From an uncultured Collinsella sp. (GTDB taxonomy: Bacteria > Actinomycetota > Coriobacteriia > Coriobacteriales > Coriobacteriaceae): DNA of 64,000 nucleotides. Location: positions 248,001 through 312,000 of the forward strand of contig CAKULD010000001.1 of NCBI GenBank assembly GCA_934667065.1, given 5' to 3'. The position numbers were made by a program, and so were the translations under genes. Shown here in pieces: positions 27,045-35,109 of this stretch. Numbering within the stretch: the stretch's first letter is position 1; each line of letters begins with the position of its first letter. The notes under the pieces were generated by a model. The model was not told where the DNA came from. It ran no database searches and saw only the letters and a list, made by a program, of their open reading frames with translations.

Positions 27045-27074
27045 CGGGACGGGTATTTTGCCCGTCCCGTTTTT
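27045..27074 (+). terminator. Terminator after the surface protein gene
   Basis: CGGGACGGG (27045-27053) pairs with CCCGTCCCG (27061-27069) followed by T5. It lies just before brnQ. Confidence 0.8.
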
Positions 27075-27097
27075 GTTTCGACCCGAAAGGTGTGCCT

Positions 27098-28456
27098 ATG
27101 GCCTCATCCGCACCGCGCGGTCTGCGCTCCGACCATGTCGTTACCGTCGGCATCGCTCTATTCTCGATGCTCTTCGGCGCCGGCAACTTGATTATTCCGC
27201 CGCTGCTGGCGCTCCAAGCTGGAACTGCCACGCCGCTTGCCATGATTGGCTTCCTTATCGCCGCCATCGGCCTGCCCGTCATGGGCTTTATCGCTGTGGC
27301 GCTTGCCGGTACGGCGCGTGAGCTTGCCGGTCGCGTGCACCCAAAGTTCGGTGAGTTCTTTGTGGCTGCAGTCTATCTGGCCATCGGTCCGTGTCTGGCC
27401 ATTCCGCGTACGAGCTCCACGGCCTTCGAGATGCTGGTGCCGTTGCTGCCCGAGGGCATCTCGCTCGGCACCGCGCGCTTGGTCTTCGCTGTCGCTTTCT
27501 TCGTGGTCGCGTTTGCGCTCACGCTGCGCCCCGGCGTCATCACGCGCGTGCTCGGTCGCATTACGGGCCCTGCGCTCATTGCGCTTATCGTGCTGGTCGT
27601 GGGTGCCGCCGTGATCTCGCCCCTGGGACCGGCTGCTGCCCCGCAAGCTCCCTATGATGCCGGCGCTGCAGTCCAAGGCTTCTTGACGGGCTACCAGACC
27701 ATGGATCTGCTTGCGTCGCTCGCCTTCGGCATCATCATCGCCGAGACCATTCACGAGCTGGGCGTGACCGACGACAGGCGCGTCGCCTTCGAGATCTCCC
27801 GCTCGGGTGTGATCGCCGGCGTGCTCATGGCCATCATCTATTGTGGCTTGGCCCTTGCCGGTATGCAGCTCGGCACCGTGATGCCCGACGCTACCAACGG
27901 CGCTGCTATCCTTGCTCGCTCAGCCTCCATGCACTTTGGACTGGCCGGCACCGTCGTGGTCTTCGCGATCTTCTTCCTCGCCTGCATGAACGTGTGCATT
28001 GGCCTCATTAGCTGCTGCTCGCGCTACTTCTGCGAGACGTATGTGGTCGAAGGGGGAGCGGAGGCTTCCGAGGAGGCCATGCGCCGCCCCTTCGCGATTC
28101 TCGCTTTTGTGTTCGCGGCGTTTTCGTGCGTGCTTTCCAACGTGGGCCTCGACATGATCCTCATGTTCTCGGTGCCCATGCTCAACGCCTTGTATCCCGT
28201 CGCCATTGTGTTGGTGCTTATGGGCCTGGTGCACGGTTTTTGCGACGCGCATCCGCAGGTGTGGGTTTGGGTTGGCGGCGTGGTCGCCGTGCAGAGCGTG
28301 ATCACCTCGGTCCGCGATGCGTTCTTTGCGGGTGCCTGGCTGCCGTTCGATGCTTTGCCGCTGGCGGATATCGGTGCCGCATGGGCGCCGGTCGCCGTGG
28401 TGGCGTTTGTGATCGGCCTGGCCCATAGTCAGTTTGTCGCACATTCGAGGAGCTAG
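27098..28456 (+). CDS. brnQ: Branched-chain amino acid transport protein BrnQ (LIVCS family)
   Basis: A 452-residue membrane protein predicted to import Leu, Ile and Val with sodium or protons. The signature FSMLFGAGNLIIPPLL near residue 26 is typical of BrnQ, as are the GYQTMDLLASLAFG segment near 206 and twelve hydrophobic stretches through to the C-terminus. ATG 27098 is preceded by GAAAGGTG. It stands alone between the surface protein terminator and the tRNA operon. Branched-chain specificity follows the family and has not been separately shown here. Confidence 0.92.
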   Translation: MASSAPRGLRSDHVVTVGIALFSMLFGAGNLIIPPLLALQAGTATPLAMIGFLIAAIGLPVMGFIAVALAGTARELAGRVHPKFGEFFVAAVYLAIGPCLAIPRTSSTAFEMLVPLLPEGISLGTARLVFAVAFFVVAFALTLRPGVITRVLGRITGPALIALIVLVVGAAVISPLGPAAAPQAPYDAGAAVQGFLTGYQTMDLLASLAFGIIIAETIHELGVTDDRRVAFEISRSGVIAGVLMAIIYCGLALAGMQLGTVMPDATNGAAILARSASMHFGLAGTVVVFAIFFLACMNVCIGLISCCSRYFCETYVVEGGAEASEEAMRRPFAILAFVFAAFSCVLSNVGLDMILMFSVPMLNALYPVAIVLVLMGLVHGFCDAHPQVWVWVGGVVAVQSVITSVRDAFFAGAWLPFDALPLADIGAAWAPVAVVAFVIGLAHSQFVAHSRS

Positions 28457-28467
28457 GGTTTCTGCGC

Positions 28468-28496
28468 TTGCACAGGCGGGGAGTCTCCCCTATAAT
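28468..28496 (+). promoter_or_regulatory. Promoter of the tRNA-Pro/tRNA-Gly operon
   Basis: TTGCAC (28468-28473), a 17-bp spacer and TATAAT (28491-28496) make a near-consensus housekeeping promoter; the start would lie near 28503, about 45 nt before tRNA-Pro. Confidence 0.75.
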
Positions 28497-28547
28497 TTCC
28501 TTCGCTTTGGGACACGCAAGGTTTAGACCTTAGCTGCTCAACACCTT

Positions 28548-28624
28548 CGGGACGTGGCGCAGTTTGGTAGCGCGCCTGCTTTGGGAGCAGGATGTCGCAG
28601 GTTCAAATCCTGTCGTCCCGACCA
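28548..28624 (+). tRNA. tRNA-Pro (anticodon TGG)
   Basis: A 77-nt cloverleaf with acceptor arms CGGGACG and CGTCCCG, discriminator A, encoded CCA, and TTCAAAT T-loop. The anticodon loop TTTGGGA gives TGG, which reads proline codons. Confidence 0.97.
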
Positions 28625-28630
28625 TATCTT

Positions 28631-28704
28631 GCGGGCGTAGTTCAATGGTAGAACCCCAGCCTTCCAAGCTGATGACGCGGGTTCGATTCCCGTCGCCCGC
28701 TCCA
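28631..28704 (+). tRNA. tRNA-Gly (anticodon TCC)
   Basis: A 74-nt cloverleaf with acceptor arms GCGGGCG and CGCCCGC, discriminator T and encoded CCA. The anticodon loop CTTCCAA gives TCC, which reads GGA and GGG. It follows tRNA-Pro by 6 nt. Its 3' end is duplicated 200 bp downstream. Confidence 0.97.
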
Positions 28705-28946
28705 CAAGATAGATTAACGGCTCTGGCCCCATTTGGGACCAGAGCCGTTTTCGTTTACGTGCCGGGCGACGGGAATCGAACCCGGCAGGGTGCGAAGCTG
28801 AGAAAATGCGTGAGCATTTTCCAGCGCAGCACGCAAGGGCCGAAGGCCCGCAGCGAAACAAGGATTTGCGAAGCAAATCCTTGGACTTCCCGTCGCCCGC
28901 TCCACAAGATAGATTAACGGCTCTGGCCCCATTTGGGACCAGAGCC
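28687..28946 (+). repeat. Duplicated tRNA-Gly 3' end with terminator (200-bp offset) and hairpin array
   Basis: A 60-nt stretch running from the tRNA-Gly T-arm through CCA and the terminator (28687-28746) is repeated without change at 28887-28946. Between the copies lies a 20-nt inverted copy of the T-arm (28764-28783) and three hairpins with small loops: GAAAATGC-GTGA-GCATTTTC (28802-28821), GGGCC-GAA-GGCCC (28837-28849), and a 10-bp stem with a GAA loop (28860-28882). This is the structure of an attachment-site duplication or a transposed tRNA fragment. Confidence 0.85.
28717..28751 (+). terminator. Terminator of the tRNA operon
   Basis: ACGGCTCTGG (28717-28726) pairs with CCAGAGCCGT (28739-28748), with CCC/GGG inside, followed by T4. 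A second copy is at 28919-28951. Confidence 0.85.
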
Positions 28947-28982
28947 TTTTTCATATACATCCGAGCCCCCACATCCCCTCCT

Positions 28983-29051
28983 AAGTTGCGGTGAAATACG
29001 GACTGTTTTTCGGCTTTTACGGGCCATGCAGTCCGTATTTCACCGCAACTT
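28983..29051 (+). repeat. Palindromic repeat family, copy 1
   Basis: Perfect 23-nt inverted arms (28983-29005 and 29029-29051) built around TTGCGGTGAAATACGGACTG, with a 23-nt variable loop and T5 after it. With its outer flank (28966-28982) it forms an extended inverted match to copy 2. Region 28952-29235 otherwise holds no gene. Confidence 0.9.
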
Positions 29052-29235
29052 TTTGTAAGGGAGGTTTTTGACACCACTGAGAGGCCTGTGGCTACCGTTT
29101 GCCGAGCTGCAAAATGCCTTATGAAGCTCTGAGCTGCGGCGTCAAGCTTTTGGTCAGCTTTTGGCAAGATTATTGAACGTCGTTCTGCGATAGCGTAATG
29201 GTATCCGCTTGTTCTTGATAGTTGTGGGGCTAGTT

Positions 29236-30234
29236 ATGCTCGATAAAGGCAAACATTTTCCGCAGTCATACGCAAGGATGCTGTTTACGGCGCTTGGAAT
29301 TCATCAAGATGGACAGTTGCTTGTAACGATTGACCCTTGGGATGAACGTCGCGCGCGCGAACTTATGCAGGAAAAGCTTCTGCTTCGTCTTTACAACCAT
29401 GTATATGTCGATCCCGTTTATTGGAACAACCTTGACGTTAAGGACCGTGTCTTTCAGTTAGCGTCTGCCATTGCAGTCGTTGAGCCGGATGCCGTATTTT
29501 GCGGATCGACTGCGGCTTTGCTATATGGCATAGGTTCGGCGCACACGCTTCTCAATAAAGTACAAGTGCTGTTGCCGCGGTTTACGAGGCGCGATACGTA
29601 TGAATTCGTTGAATATCGGCGCTGGCGAGCGGGCGAGGTGTGGCGGTTCGGACCGTTTGCAGTAACGGATCCATACCGAACGGTGGTTGATATTGCTCGA
29701 ACGAGTGCATTTCGGTATGCGCTTGGCTACGTCGATGGATTGGCCCGTGAGTATGACGTCGAGCGTGAGGAATTGCGCGCGTATGCGCAGGCTAATTGTC
29801 GCGGGCTGCATGGCATTGCGCGTGCGTTTGATGTGTTCGAGTATATGGACGGAAGGTCGGATAACGGGGGAGAGTCCGAGGCGCGGGCGGCCATGCTTCT
29901 TGCCGGCATCGCTGCGCCCGAGCTTCAGGTTGAGCTTGCTCGGCCAGGAAACTCCGGCTATTATCTGGCAGATTATGGTTGGCAGATGCCAGATGGGTCA
30001 TGGATGTTGGCAGAGCTTCACGGTTTGGGCAAGTTCGAGGACGATACTCAAAACGACCTGGAGCATGCCGCGGCAAAAACCTATCGAGCTGCCTTATTGC
30101 GCGATGCGAACCTGCGTGCCAGGGGTCATAACGTCATTCATTTCAAGCTGTCAGACACCTACGACGTCGATGCTTTCGGCGCCATGATGCGCGGTTACGG
30201 CATTCCAACAACAAAGCCTTTTGCGGATTCCTGA
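29236..30234 (+). CDS. AbiEi-antitoxin-like / DUF559-like protein, lone gene
   Basis: A 332-residue protein of uncertain function. The N-terminal half (AVFCGSTAALLYGIG, AVTDPYRTVVDIART) resembles the AbiEi-type antitoxin/regulator family of actinobacteria. The C-terminal third (GESEARAAMLLAGI..., YYLADYGWQ, MLAELHGLGKF) resembles DUF559/Vsr-like PDDEXK folds, with E, D and E-x-H positions that could be catalytic. The ATG at 29236 was chosen; a TTG at 29209 would add nine residues. Base composition is lower in GC than neighbouring genes, which suggests transfer. No partner toxin of the AbiEii type is adjacent. It is bracketed by inverted repeats at 28966-29005 and 30314-30352. Confidence 0.65.
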   Translation: MLDKGKHFPQSYARMLFTALGIHQDGQLLVTIDPWDERRARELMQEKLLLRLYNHVYVDPVYWNNLDVKDRVFQLASAIAVVEPDAVFCGSTAALLYGIGSAHTLLNKVQVLLPRFTRRDTYEFVEYRRWRAGEVWRFGPFAVTDPYRTVVDIARTSAFRYALGYVDGLAREYDVEREELRAYAQANCRGLHGIARAFDVFEYMDGRSDNGGESEARAAMLLAGIAAPELQVELARPGNSGYYLADYGWQMPDGSWMLAELHGLGKFEDDTQNDLEHAAAKTYRAALLRDANLRARGHNVIHFKLSDTYDVDAFGAMMRGYGIPTTKPFADS

Positions 30235-30267
30235 TAGCAGGGACAACCAACTCCGCCGCCTAACAAT

Positions 30268-30336
30268 AAGTTGCGGTGAAATGCGGACTAAATGGCAGCT
30301 CAGAGGCATAAAACAGTCCGTATTTCACCGCAACTT
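30268..30336 (+). repeat. Palindromic repeat family, copy 2
   Basis: Arms 30268-30289 and 30314-30336 repeat the copy 1 sequence with one mismatch (ATGCGG for ATACGG) and a different loop. Its downstream flank AGGAGGGGATG-GGGGG continues the inverted match to the upstream flank of copy 1. Confidence 0.88.
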
Positions 30337-30351
30337 AGGAGGGGATGGGGG

Positions 30352-30855
30352 TTAGTTGCGGGGGCGGTGGCGGAGCTTGTCGATGGTGGCGTCGGTGCTG
30401 CGGCTGCGGGCATCGCGTGCGGCATGGCCATCGCGGGCATCGGTGGCGCGTTCGCGGGCTTCGGCTGCGTTGATGCGGTTGCGGCGGTAGTCGATCATGC
30501 CTTGGATGATGGGCTTGCCAAAACTCACGACGTCGTCGTTGTAGATGGCGGTGCGGGCTGCAAGCAGGCAGTCGCTAAAGTCCATATGCGTCCTGCCAAA
30601 CAGCTTGATGGCAAAGGCGATGACGGTGGGCTCGTCGACCATGACGTCGTCGAGCAACCTGGTCAGCGCGGCCGCGATCTCGGGGCGGGGGACCTTGTAT
30701 ACGTCGCGAAGCGTGACGGCGACGCGTGTGATGATCTCGGGGTAGACGCGGGTGGTGCGCGTGGCGATAACCTTGGCGGCGCGCGGCGACAGGACCTCGT
30801 CGTCGTTAAGCAGGTAGCGTAGGATAACGGTCTCGTCGATGATGGTGCTACTCAT
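30352..30855 (-). CDS. PIN-domain toxin (VapC-like)
   Basis: A 167-residue protein. Residues about 1-130 form a PIN domain: the start IIDETVILRYLLNDDEVLS matches the VapC pattern DTNVLLRYLL, with Glu-Thr instead of Thr-Asn after the first Asp, and a later MDFSDCLLAA matches the second acidic motif. PIN toxins are Mg-dependent RNases that cut tRNA or rRNA. An Arg-rich tail of about 35 residues (ARERATDARD) follows. The ATG at 30855 overlaps the antitoxin stop by 8 nt, so the two are translationally coupled. The gene end lies at the outer edge of the inverted-repeat cassette. Confidence 0.82.
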   Translation of the reverse strand: MSSTIIDETVILRYLLNDDEVLSPRAAKVIATRTTRVYPEIITRVAVTLRDVYKVPRPEIAAALTRLLDDVMVDEPTVIAFAIKLFGRTHMDFSDCLLAARTAIYNDDVVSFGKPIIQGMIDYRRNRINAAEARERATDARDGHAARDARSRSTDATIDKLRHRPRN

Positions 30856-31171
30856 GGATGTCTACTTCCTCGGGACCCAAGATCGAATCGTCGCTTTCTG
30901 CGGCGAGATATTCAATCCAGGCGTTGCGTTCCTCGGACCGGCGATTGGGGTCCCCGTAAGCCTTAAGCACTCCGTAGGCAGCCGTGCCATCCTTTGAGCG
31001 CACGGCGATCGGCTGAAAAGGCAGTTTGCGCATGAGGACGCTCTGCGAAACAAAAAGGCGAACGGCCTCGGCAAGTGATGTGCCCATGGCGTCGTAGAGA
31101 CGCTCGGCATGCTGTTTGTCCTCTTCGCGAATGCGCACCTGTAGGATGGCTCGTTTTTGAGTCGATGACAT
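30848..31171 (-). CDS. RelB/DinJ-family antitoxin
   Basis: A 107-residue ribbon-helix-helix protein. AILQVRIREEDKQHAERLYDAMGTS is the RHH strand and first helix, and LAEAVRLFVSQSVLMRKLPF is the DinJ signature. The C-terminal acidic tail (WIEYLAAESDDSILGPEEVD) should wrap the toxin. RelB/DinJ proteins usually pair with RelE/YafQ RNases; here the partner is a PIN protein. It probably represses its own promoter in the AT-rich region upstream (31172-31260). Confidence 0.88.
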   Translation of the reverse strand: MSSTQKRAILQVRIREEDKQHAERLYDAMGTSLAEAVRLFVSQSVLMRKLPFQPIAVRSKDGTAAYGVLKAYGDPNRRSEERNAWIEYLAAESDDSILGPEEVDIHE

Positions 31172-31290
31172 CGCTAGCCCCCTTATCTAGTGCAACACGG
31201 ATGGTCAAATTCGCCCTGTGCCTTCTTTTGACTATCTTATATCCACCACTTTATTTCACTCAAGTTAATGAGTGTAAACATAACTACAAG

Positions 31291-31416
31291 CGTAATACAT
31301 CCGCAGAAGGAGAGCGTGAAAATCTCATATGCCTACGCGTGTAATACACTCGACTTTATAGTGCACCGAGAATAATCCCGACCTGCCAAAACCACTGCAA
31401 TACACCCGTATTGCAG
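31291..31416. promoter_or_regulatory. Repeated TAATACA-type operators upstream of the formate hydrogenlyase operon
   Basis: The AT-rich gap 31172-31595 divides the toxin-antitoxin pair from the hydrogenlyase operon. It holds three related sites: CGTAATACAT (31291-31300), the palindrome GTGTAATACAC (31339-31349) and CTGCAATAC-ACCC-GTATTGCAG (31395-31416, perfect 9-bp arms). Their spacing is about 50-55 bp, five helical turns. They look like operators of one activator or repressor. No exact match to a known regulator box was made. Confidence 0.5.
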
Positions 31417-31517
31417 GGCTTATGCCCAAGTTTGCCCGTGGCAACTGCGTATATTCAACCTGTATACCGTTGGAGAAATTCCGTCGATTGCCTGTTTCGC
31501 CGCGGGCACTCGATTTA

Positions 31518-31554
31518 CCGATGCCAGGCCACGGGCGGCCTGGGGCAACGTCGG
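31518..31554 (+). promoter_or_regulatory. Stable hairpin in the leader of the hydrogenlyase operon
   Basis: CCGA-TGCC-AGGCC pairs with GGCCT-GG-GGCA-ACG-TCGG (bulges GG and ACG) around loop ACGGGC, ending 41 nt before the first start codon. It could be a regulatory leader. It has resemblance to, but does not satisfy, the Moco riboswitch consensus that I recall. Confidence 0.35.
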
Positions 31555-31595
31555 CAGAACCTCTCCAGCAAGGGATTCAGGAGGGAGTGAACAAC

Positions 31596-32114
31596 ATGGG
31601 CAATAAACGAGTCGTGGCTGATTCCTCACGCTGCATTGGGTGCCAAACCTGCATGGCGGCGTGTATCGAGGCACACGACATCCCCGGCGACATCGCCGCG
31701 CCGCGTCTGCGCGTGACGCGCACCTACGAGATCTCCGCACCGGTGGCGTGCCATCACTGCGAGGATGCCCCGTGCGCCAAGGCTTGTCCCACGGGCGCCT
31801 TGTTCTTTGATCCAAAGAACCATCGCATCGGCGTCAACGAGGACAACTGCATCGGCTGCAAGAGCTGCGTCATGGCCTGCCCCTTTGGCGCCGTGAGCGT
31901 GGCGACCACGCAGGTCCCCGTCTTGATGGGCGACGTGCGCGTGGGTTCGCAGACTAAGAGCTTCGTGCTCAAGTGCGACCTGTGCGTGAACCGTCCCGGC
32001 GGTCCGGCGTGTGCCGAGGCGTGCCCGACCAAGGGCCTCACCCTGGTAGACGAGGAGCGCCTGGCAGAGCTGACTGCCGAGCGTGCCCGCGCCACCATCG
32101 AAAACGAGGCGTAG
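31596..32114 (+). CDS. HydN/HycB-like 4Fe-4S electron transfer protein
   Basis: A 172-residue ferredoxin-type protein with four 4Fe-4S cluster motifs: CIGCQTCMAAC near residue 13, CHHCEDAPCAKACP near 52, CIGCKSCVMACP near 85, and CDLCVNRPGGPACAEACP near 127. It resembles HydN and HycB, which carry electrons from formate dehydrogenase H to the hydrogenase. The ATG at 31596 follows CAGGAGGGAG by 6-14 nt. fdhF begins 76 nt later. Its place before fdhF matches the hydN-fdhF pairs of other bacteria. Confidence 0.9.
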   Translation: MGNKRVVADSSRCIGCQTCMAACIEAHDIPGDIAAPRLRVTRTYEISAPVACHHCEDAPCAKACPTGALFFDPKNHRIGVNEDNCIGCKSCVMACPFGAVSVATTQVPVLMGDVRVGSQTKSFVLKCDLCVNRPGGPACAEACPTKGLTLVDEERLAELTAERARATIENEA

Positions 32115-32190
32115 GCGGGCGGCCATACAAGCCCAACGATTGTCAAACAAGTACCGAGCAATCGGTAGTACCGAAAGGAAGGAGGGTGTC

Positions 32191-34413
32191 ATGGAGAAGC
32201 ATAAAGTGATCTGCCCGTATTGCGGCGCCGGTTGCCAGTTTAACCTCCTGGTCCAAAACGGCCAGGTCGTGGGTACCGAACCGCTCAACGGCATCACCAA
32301 TCAGGGCGAGCTGTGCCTGAAAGGCATGAGCGGCTACGACTTCATCAACGACACCAAGATCTTGACTCCTCGCGTGCTGCACCCGATGATCCGTCGCACC
32401 AAGGGCGCGGATCTGGAGCGTGTGAGCTGGGACGAGGCGCTGGATTTCACCGCATCTAAGATGCAGGCCATAATTGACGAATATGGTCCTAACGCTGTCA
32501 TGACCACCGGCTCTTCGCGAGGCGGCGGCAATGAGGCGAACTACGTTATGCAGAAGTTTACGCGCGCGTGCATCGGCACCCACAGCGTGGACAACTGCGC
32601 CCGTACTTGACACGGCCCTACTGTCCTCGGTCTGATGGACACGGTTGGTTCAGGTTGCATGTCTTGCTCCATCCCCGGTATGGAGGATGCGGGCTGCATA
32701 TTCCTCTTCGGCTATAACCCTGCCGATTCGCACCCGATCGTCGCAAGGCGTATCGTGCGAGCCAAAGAAAAGGGTTGCAAGATCATCGTCGCCGACCCGC
32801 GCCATATCGAAACCGCGCGTATCGCCGACATCTACCTTCCGATCAAGAACGGTTGCAACGTGGCGTTCCTCAACGCCTTTGCCAACTGCTTGGTCAACGA
32901 TGGCCTCTATGACAAGCAATTCGTCGCCGAGCACACCAATGGCTTCGACGAATGGTGGGAGACCATCAAGAACTACACTCCCGAATCCGTACAGGACATC
33001 ACGGGTGTCGAGCCCGCGTTGATCCACCAAGCTGCCGAGATGTACGCCACGGCGAAGCCCTCTGCCATCATTGGCTGGGGCATGGGCGTGTGTCAGCAGA
33101 AGCAGAACCTGAAGACGGTGCACACCATCGCCTCCATCGCCTGCATTGCCGGCCAGATCGGCAAACCCAACTCCGGCCTCGCGCCCGTGCGTGGCCAGAA
33201 CAACGTCCAGGGCTCCTGCGATATGGGCATGCTGCCCAACCTGTACCCTGGCTACCAAAAAGTCACCGACCCCGCCGTACGTGCCAAGTTTGCCAAGGCT
33301 TGGGGCGTTCCCGAGGAAAAGCTCCCCTTGGAGGAGGGCTACAAGCTCACCGACCTGGGTCACCTGGTCGACGAGGGCAAGGTGCACTGCTTCTACAACT
33401 ACGGCGAGGACCCGGTGCAGACCGAGCCCGATTCGGCCGGTATGCGCAAGACGCTCTCCGAGCTGGATCTGTTCATTTGCCAGGACATCTTTATGACGCA
33501 GACGACCATGCTCGCCGACGTCATCCTGCCCGCTACCTCTTGGGGCGAGCACGAGGGTGTCTTTACCGCCTCTGACCGTAGCTTCCAGCACTTTGACGCG
33601 GCCGTTCCGCCCAAGGGCGAGTGCCGCCACGACTGGGAGATCTTCGCGGACCTGTCCACGCGCATGGGCTACCCCATGCACTACGACAACACCGAGCAGA
33701 TCTGGAACGAGTGCATTAGCCTGTGCCCCAACTTTGTGGGCGCCACCTACGAGAAGATGGCTCCCGAGGGCGGTTATGCTCAGTGGCCCGTCAAGACCAC
33801 CGATGTGAACGACCACGGTACGCCGGACATGTTCGCAGGCGGCAAGTTCACCACCAAGGACGGCCGCGCCAACCTGATGGCGCACGATTGGGAGGCACCC
33901 TCCGAGCTTCCCGACGATGAGTACCCGCTCATCCTGTGCACCGTCCGCGAGGTTGGCCACTACAGCTGCCGTTCGATGACCGGCAACTGCAAGACGCTGG
34001 CGCTGCTTGCCGACGAGCCCGGCTTTGTCCGCATGAATCCCGCGGACGCCCAGGCGCGCGGCATCAAGAACGGCGACATCGTCTCGATCCACAGCCGCCG
34101 CGGCCAGGTATACAGCCGCGCCGACGTGAGCGACCGTATCAACAAGGGCACGGTCTATATGACCTACCAGTGGTGGATCGGCAAGTGCAACGAGCTGACC
34201 ATGCACAAGGTCGACCCGGTCTCGCATACGCCCGAGGACAAGTTCTCCGCCTGCCAGGTCGACCCAATCGCAGACCAGGTGTGGGCCGAGGGTGAGGTCG
34301 AGCGTCAGTACACCGAGCTTAAGCAAGCTCTGGTGGACGCCGCCGCTCCCCAGGATGTTGAGCCTGGTGCCGCCAAGTTCGACGACGAGACGCACGTGAA
34401 CCAAATCGTGTAG
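32191..34413 (+). CDS. fdhF: Formate dehydrogenase H, selenoprotein with in-frame UGA (Sec140)
   Basis: A 740-residue molybdopterin enzyme oxidising formate to CO2 in the formate hydrogenlyase complex. Cys8, Cys11, Cys15 and Cys42 bind the 4Fe-4S cluster, at the same numbers as in E. coli. After VDNCART the codon TGA at 32608-32610 is codon 140, exactly the selenocysteine position of E. coli FdhF, followed by HGPTVLGL. The ORF continues in frame to TAG at 34413 with GWGMGVCQQKQN, RGQNNVQGSCDMG and MDXX-dinucleotide-binding motifs. It would be mis-called as two genes (ending 32610 and starting 32635) by tools that ignore UGA. GGAAGGAGGG lies just before the ATG. It is about 25 residues longer than the E. 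coli protein. Confidence 0.96.
32608..32641 (+). other. SECIS element of fdhF
   Basis: Following the UGA (32608-32610), TGTCC (32622-32626) pairs with GGACA (32637-32641). The loop contains GGTCT (32629-32633), the same apical sequence as in the E. coli fdhF SECIS recognised by SelB, at a similar distance from UGA. Confidence 0.85.
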
Positions 34414-34491
34414 TCCCGTTCTCGTTGGCTTTTTGGGCCGGGCGTTCCGTACGTTCGGGCGCCCGGCCCGTTACTTTGAAAGGAAGTGGGG

Positions 34492-35109
34492 ATGAACCGC
34501 TTCATCGACATCAACCCGGAGAGGTGCATCGGCTGCGGAACATGCCAGTCCGCCTGTGCCGACGCCCACCGGATGCAGGGTCTTCAGGACACGCCGCGTC
34601 TGGCGCTCGTGAAGACCGGCGGCATTTCGGCCGCCCTTGCCTGCCACCATTGCGAGGGTGCCCCCTGCGCCGAGGTTTGCCCGGTGAATGCCATCGAGCA
34701 CGATGGCGACCGCATCCACGTTAAGGAGCAGGAGTGCATCGGGTGCAGGCTGTGCGCCATCGCGTGCCCCTTCGGTGCCATCCACCCCGATGGCACGTCC
34801 ATTGCCGGTGTCGCAGGCATGTGCGACCCGACACCTTCGTATCCTAAGTCCCTGAGCAGCCTGCTCACGTGGGCGCCCGGTCAGTACACCTGCGCCGTCA
34901 AGTGCGACCTGTGTGCCTTCGACCCGGATGGCCCCCACTGCGTGGCGGCTTGCCCCACCAAGGCGCTTACCGTCATGGGCGGCGCGGCCGATCGCGAGCT
35001 CGACGAGGCCAAGCGCCTGCGTTCGATCGAGAACGGTCCGTCTGTCGACGTGGCGGCTGTGGCCCAGGGCCTGTCCGAGAAAGCAGAAGGGAGCGTAAAC
35101 AATGGATAG
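34492..35109 (+). CDS. hyfA: HyfA-like 4Fe-4S electron transfer subunit
   Basis: A 205-residue polyferredoxin, the same length as E. coli HyfA. It has four cluster motifs: CIGCGTCQSACADAH near residue 12, CHHCEGAPCAEVCP near 48, CIGCRLCAIACPFG near 78, and CDLCAFDPDGPHCVAACP near 135. It should link FdhF to the hydrogenase. I chose ATG 34492 with AAGGAA 6 nt upstream; a GTG at 34486 lies inside that site. Its TAG stop overlaps hyfB by 8 nt. Confidence 0.9.
   Translation: MNRFIDINPERCIGCGTCQSACADAHRMQGLQDTPRLALVKTGGISAALACHHCEGAPCAEVCPVNAIEHDGDRIHVKEQECIGCRLCAIACPFGAIHPDGTSIAGVAGMCDPTPSYPKSLSSLLTWAPGQYTCAVKCDLCAFDPDGPHCVAACPTKALTVMGGAADRELDEAKRLRSIENGPSVDVAAVAQGLSEKAEGSVNNG

Noticed and set aside
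32191..34413. fdhF as a pseudogene or frameshift
   Set aside because: The single interruption is TGA at codon 140, with a SECIS hairpin and the full sel system present. selD was judged the same way.
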